Assembly: GCA_023434015.1 (NCBI GenBank)
Contig: JAEYTM010000236.1
Location: 1 to 7,794 of the forward strand
Length of the DNA stretch: 7,794 nucleotides
Direction: 5' to 3'
Source of the DNA: Pseudomonadota bacterium
Lineage (GTDB): Bacteria; Pseudomonadota; Alphaproteobacteria; Caulobacterales; Caulobacteraceae
Shown: positions 5,333 through 7,794 of the stretch, in pieces
How the letters are laid out: each line of letters opens with the position of its first letter
Numbering within the stretch: position 1 is the first letter of the stretch
Position numbers and translations under genes: made by a program
The notes under the pieces: generated by a model
The model's input: only the letters and a program-made list of their open reading frames with translations
Told to the model about the DNA's origin: nothing
Databases searched by the model: none

Positions 5333-6808
5333 GTGTCACTCGCCACCCAAGAGAAGGCCGGCGCGCCGGCCCTCGCGTCGTACAAGACCGACCTCTACAT
5401 CGACGGCCGCTGGGTTCCCGGCTCGACCGGCGCCCGGATCGACGTGCGCGACCCGTCCACCGGCAAGGTGATCGACAGCGTCGCCGACGGCTCGGTCGAG
5501 GACGGCCTCGCCGCCGTTGACGCCGCCGCCGCCGCGGCCGCCGACTGGGCCGCCACTCCGCCGCGCAAGCGCGCCGAAATCCTGCGCAAGGCCTTCGAGC
5601 TGATGACCGCGCGGGCCGAGGAGTTCGCCCAGCTCATCTCGCTGGAGAACGGCAAGGCGCTGCCGGACGCCCGCGGCGAGGTCGGCTATGCGGCCGAGTT
5701 CTTCCGCTGGTTCTCCGAGGAAGCCGTGCGCGTGCTCGGCGACATCACCCTGGCCCCCAGCGGCGCCAATCGGATCATGGTCCAGTACCAGCCGATCGGC
5801 GTCGCCGTGCTGATCACCCCGTGGAACTTCCCGGCCGCCATGGCGACCCGCAAGATCGCCCCGGCGATCGCCGCTGGCTGCACGGTGGTGCTGAAGCCGG
5901 CCGCGGAGACCCCGCTGACCGCCTACGCCATGGCCGCCCTGCTGGAAGAGGCCGGCGTGCCGAAGGGCGTGGTCAACGTCGTCACCACCTCGACGCCCGG
6001 CCCGACGATCGACGCCATGCTGCACGACCCGCGGGTCCGCAAGCTGTCGTTCACCGGCTCCACCAATGTCGGCCGCATCCTGCTGAAGGGCGCCGCCGAC
6101 CAGGTGATCAACAGCTCGATGGAACTGGGCGGCAACGCCCCCTTCATCGTGTTCGACGACGCCGACCTGGAAGCCGCGCTCGACGGCGCCATGCTGGCCA
6201 AGATGCGCAACGGCGGCGAGGCCTGCACGGCCGCCAACCGCTTCTACGTCCAGGAAGGCATCCACGACGCCTTCGTCGAAGGCTTCGCCAAGCGTATGGG
6301 CGCGATGAAGGTCGGCCCGGGTTATGACGAGGCCACCCACTGCGGCCCGGTCATCACCCCGGCGGCGCTGAACCGCATCCAGGGTCTGGTTGACGAAGCC
6401 GTCTCGCGGGGCGCCGAGGTCCGTCTCGGCGGCAAGGCGCTGGAGCGCGAAGGCTGGTTCTTCCCGCCGACCGTGCTCGGCAAGGTGCCGGCCGACGCCC
6501 GGATCATGAACGAGGAGATCTTCGGCCCGGTGGCGCCGGTGGTCAGCTTCAAGACCGAGGAAGAGGCCATCGCCGCGGCCAACGACACCGAATACGGCCT
6601 GATCGCCTATGTCTATACCAAGGACCTGGCCCGCGGCTTCCGCGTCTCGGAGAAGGTCGAAGCCGGGATGATCGGTCTGAACCGCGGCATCGCCTCGGAC
6701 CCGGCCGCGCCGTTCGGCGGGGTCAAGCAGAGCGGCCTCGGCCGCGAGGGCGCCCACCACGGCATCCTCGAGTTCCTCGAGGCCAAGTACATCGCGGTGA
6801 CGTGGTAA
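5333..6808 (+). CDS. NAD(P)-dependent aldehyde dehydrogenase, succinate-semialdehyde type (GabD-like)
   Basis: This 491-residue cytoplasmic aldehyde dehydrogenase oxidises an aldehyde to its acid. The fold is complete: ITPWNFPAAMATRK at 161-174 (Asn165), Lys188 in VLKPA, FTGSTNVG at 240-247, the general base Glu264 in ELGG, catalytic Cys298 in GGEACTAANRF, and EEIFGPV at 394-400. The closest family by motif is succinate-semialdehyde dehydrogenase. Arg173, Arg292 and Ser455 line up with the two arginines and serine that hold the substrate carboxylate in GabD/human SSADH. The second loop cysteine found in GabD and human SSADH (C-x-C) is replaced by Ala300, so a redox disulfide at the active site is not possible. 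The N-terminal part has an alanine-rich run (61-70). It overlaps the regulator gene by 7 nt. SSADH is the best guess; another carboxylated aldehyde is possible. Confidence 0.9.
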   Translation: MSLATQEKAGAPALASYKTDLYIDGRWVPGSTGARIDVRDPSTGKVIDSVADGSVEDGLAAVDAAAAAAADWAATPPRKRAEILRKAFELMTARAEEFAQLISLENGKALPDARGEVGYAAEFFRWFSEEAVRVLGDITLAPSGANRIMVQYQPIGVAVLITPWNFPAAMATRKIAPAIAAGCTVVLKPAAETPLTAYAMAALLEEAGVPKGVVNVVTTSTPGPTIDAMLHDPRVRKLSFTGSTNVGRILLKGAADQVINSSMELGGNAPFIVFDDADLEAALDGAMLAKMRNGGEACTAANRFYVQEGIHDAFVEGFAKRMGAMKVGPGYDEATHCGPVITPAALNRIQGLVDEAVSRGAEVRLGGKALEREGWFFPPTVLGKVPADARIMNEEIFGPVAPVVSFKTEEEAIAAANDTEYGLIAYVYTKDLARGFRVSEKVEAGMIGLNRGIASDPAAPFGGVKQSGLGREGAHHGILEFLEAKYIAVTW

Positions 6809-7503
6809 CGGATCGCATCAGCGATAGCGCGGGTTCAGCGGCGGCCACGTCGCCGCTGGCCCGCCGACCTGTCAGTCTGGGCGAAGAGGTCTATGCGGTC
6901 CTCTTCGCCCAGATCATGTCCCTGAAGATCGCGCCCGGCGCGCGGATCACCATCGACGCCCTGGCCCGCGACCTCGGCGTTTCGCCCACTCCGGTGCGCG
7001 AGGCTCTGGGGCGCCTGGAAGGCGAGGGGCTGATCCACAAGACCCACCTGGTGGGCTACCGCGCGGCGCCGCAGCTCAGCCGCCGCCAGTTCGACGACCT
7101 TTACGACATGCGGCTGATGCTGGAGCCCTATGCGGCCGCAAGGGCGGCGGAGGCGATCTCCGAGGAGTCCCTGGCCCGGCTGGCCGCGATCGGCCGCGAG
7201 ATGGCCGAGGGCGAGCAGGACTACGGCCGTTTCGCCCAACTCGATCAGCGGTTCCACGACGAGATCGCCCGCGCCGGCGGCAACGGCCTGGTGGAAGAGG
7301 CGCTCGAGCGGCTGCACACCCACGTGCACCTGTTCCGCCTGATGTATCATTCGACGGTCACTCAGGGGGCGCTCAGGGAGCATGCCGCCCTGATCGTGGC
7401 GCTGCAGCAGCGAGACGGGCCCAAGGCGGCCAAGCTGATGCGGGCCCATATCGAACGCTCCCGCGCCCGGTTCGCCGCGCGTATGGACCGGGTCGGAGCC
7501 TGA
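6802..7503 (+). CDS. GntR-family transcriptional regulator with FCD effector domain
   Basis: This 233-residue DNA-binding protein has the GntR winged helix at about 24-90, including the recognition region VSPTPVREALGRLEGEGL (60-77). An all-helical FCD domain follows at about 95-218. The FCD metal/ligand positions are present: Asp148 and His152 in LDQRFH, His194 in REHAALI and His216 in RAHIERS. FCD regulators of this kind bind organic acids and usually repress nearby catabolic genes. As the last gene of the operon, overlapping the aldehyde dehydrogenase by 7 nt (GTG 6802, inside GTGGTAA), it is probably a local, self-limiting repressor. No clear Shine-Dalgarno site precedes the GTG, which suggests translational coupling to the upstream gene. 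A later ATG at codon 39 would remove part of the winged helix, so GTG is preferred. The natural ligand is not visible. Confidence 0.92.
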   Translation: MVTDRISDSAGSAAATSPLARRPVSLGEEVYAVLFAQIMSLKIAPGARITIDALARDLGVSPTPVREALGRLEGEGLIHKTHLVGYRAAPQLSRRQFDDLYDMRLMLEPYAAARAAEAISEESLARLAAIGREMAEGEQDYGRFAQLDQRFHDEIARAGGNGLVEEALERLHTHVHLFRLMYHSTVTQGALREHAALIVALQQRDGPKAAKLMRAHIERSRARFAARMDRVGA

Positions 7504-7510
7504 CCCGGTC
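7486..7510 (+). terminator. perfect 9-bp hairpin spanning the stop codon of the FCD regulator
   Basis: GACCGGGTC (7486-7494) and GACCCGGTC (7502-7510) pair perfectly around the 7-nt loop GGAGCCT. The TGA stop (7501-7503) lies at the loop-stem border. The hairpin marks the end of the operon, but no T-run follows, so it would be a weak or Rho-assisted terminator, or a 3'-end stabilising structure. Confidence 0.4.
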
Positions 7511-7524
7511 GGTCCAGATCGGGC

Positions 7525-7553
7525 TTGTGACGCCGGGGCCATGGTCGAATACT
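7525..7553 (+). promoter_or_regulatory. candidate promoter of the second GntR gene
   Basis: TTGTGA (7525-7530, four of six) and AATACT (7548-7553, four of six) are separated by exactly 17 nt. Transcription would begin 6-7 nt after the -10, at about 7559-7560, which is the first base of the downstream ATG. The matches are moderate; the spacing is ideal. Confidence 0.35.
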
Positions 7554-7559
7554 GACGAG

Positions 7560-7794
7560 ATGAGCCGAACAGCTGACGGTCTCGATCTGACGGCGGTCCC
7601 ACCGGCGCCCGGGGCGGAGCCGGCGGCGGAGATCCGCCAGCAGAAGGGCTGGCGTCACAAGGACGCTGTGGCGCTTTTGCGGGAGATGATCCTGTCGGGG
7701 GAGCTGGCGCCTGGCGAGCGGCTTCGCGAGGTGGCGATCAGCGAGCGTCTTGGGATGTCGCGCACGCCGGTTCGGGAGGCGTTCCGGACTCTGG
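7560..7794 (+). CDS. second GntR-family transcriptional regulator (5' part; runs off the window)
   Basis: An open frame from ATG 7560 runs to the window end, giving 78 codons. After a variable 30-residue N-terminal tail it shows a GntR winged helix: LLREMILSGELAPGERL at 39-55, then a recognition helix block SRTPVREAFRTL at 67-78. This matches the same domain in the FCD regulator just upstream, but the two are clearly different proteins. The effector domain is outside the window; FCD is the most common companion of this helix type. There is no Shine-Dalgarno site before the ATG. An in-frame GTG at 7527 would add 11 residues, but the candidate promoter lies across it. Two adjacent GntR genes suggest that the operon described here borders another regulated unit to the right. 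Confidence 0.85.
   Translation, partial: MSRTADGLDLTAVPPAPGAEPAAEIRQQKGWRHKDAVALLREMILSGELAPGERLREVAISERLGMSRTPVREAFRTL

Noticed and set aside
3903..5339. Long minus-strand open frame opposite the Fe-ADH gene
   Set aside because: It is low-complexity Arg/Gly/Ala/His-rich antisense sequence with no domain, and the opposite strand carries complete Fe-ADH motifs.
5336..6760. Long minus-strand open frame opposite the aldehyde dehydrogenase gene
   Set aside because: It is an antisense shadow produced by GC-biased third positions; it has no family signature and no ribosome site.
7527..7559. GTG 7527 as the start of the second GntR gene
   Set aside because: It is in frame but has no good ribosome site and overlaps the -35 of the promoter candidate. 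The added residues show no conserved feature.

Overview
The window is high-GC, tightly packed bacterial DNA with mixed ATG, GTG and TTG starts and short or overlapping gene junctions. Together with the protein flavour this suggests an alphaproteobacterium, possibly of the Caulobacter/Phenylobacterium group. That placement is an inference from composition and protein style, not from a marker gene.

Layout. A perfect hairpin (3-24) follows the 3' end of a leftward L-lactate/glycolate permease gene (61-1665, TTG start). A 253-nt divergent intergenic region (1666-1918) holds a leader stem-loop, a GGGACGCGTCCC palindrome and a weak promoter candidate. It separates the permease from a rightward AbrB-family duplicated membrane protein (1919-2965). 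After a 92-nt gap with a GntR-type half-symmetric site and an AT-rich dyad over the start codon comes a four-gene run: Ldh_2-family 2-hydroxyacid dehydrogenase (3058-4086), iron-containing alcohol dehydrogenase (4083-5318), succinate-semialdehyde-type aldehyde dehydrogenase (5333-6808) and an FCD-type GntR regulator (6802-7503). Junctions are a 4-nt overlap, a 14-nt gap and a 7-nt overlap, so one operon is very likely, closed by a 9-bp hairpin over the last stop codon. The window ends inside a second GntR-family regulator (from 7560), whose putative promoter would place the transcript start at its ATG.

How the genes may work together. The operon reads as a catabolic module: the Fe-ADH makes an aldehyde from an alcohol group, the aldehyde dehydrogenase makes the acid, and the Ldh_2 enzyme interconverts a 2-hydroxyacid and a 2-oxoacid, under a local ligand-sensing GntR repressor. 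The lactate-type permease next door suggests uptake of a small hydroxyacid. Two readings compete. In the first, 4-hydroxybutyrate goes to succinate semialdehyde and then succinate; this is favoured by conserved carboxylate-binding positions in the aldehyde dehydrogenase. In the second, propanediol goes through lactaldehyde and lactate to pyruvate; this is favoured by the Ldh_2 enzyme and the permease. The families are clear, but the exact substrate is not determined by the sequence. I see no mobile element, CRISPR array, tRNA or rRNA.
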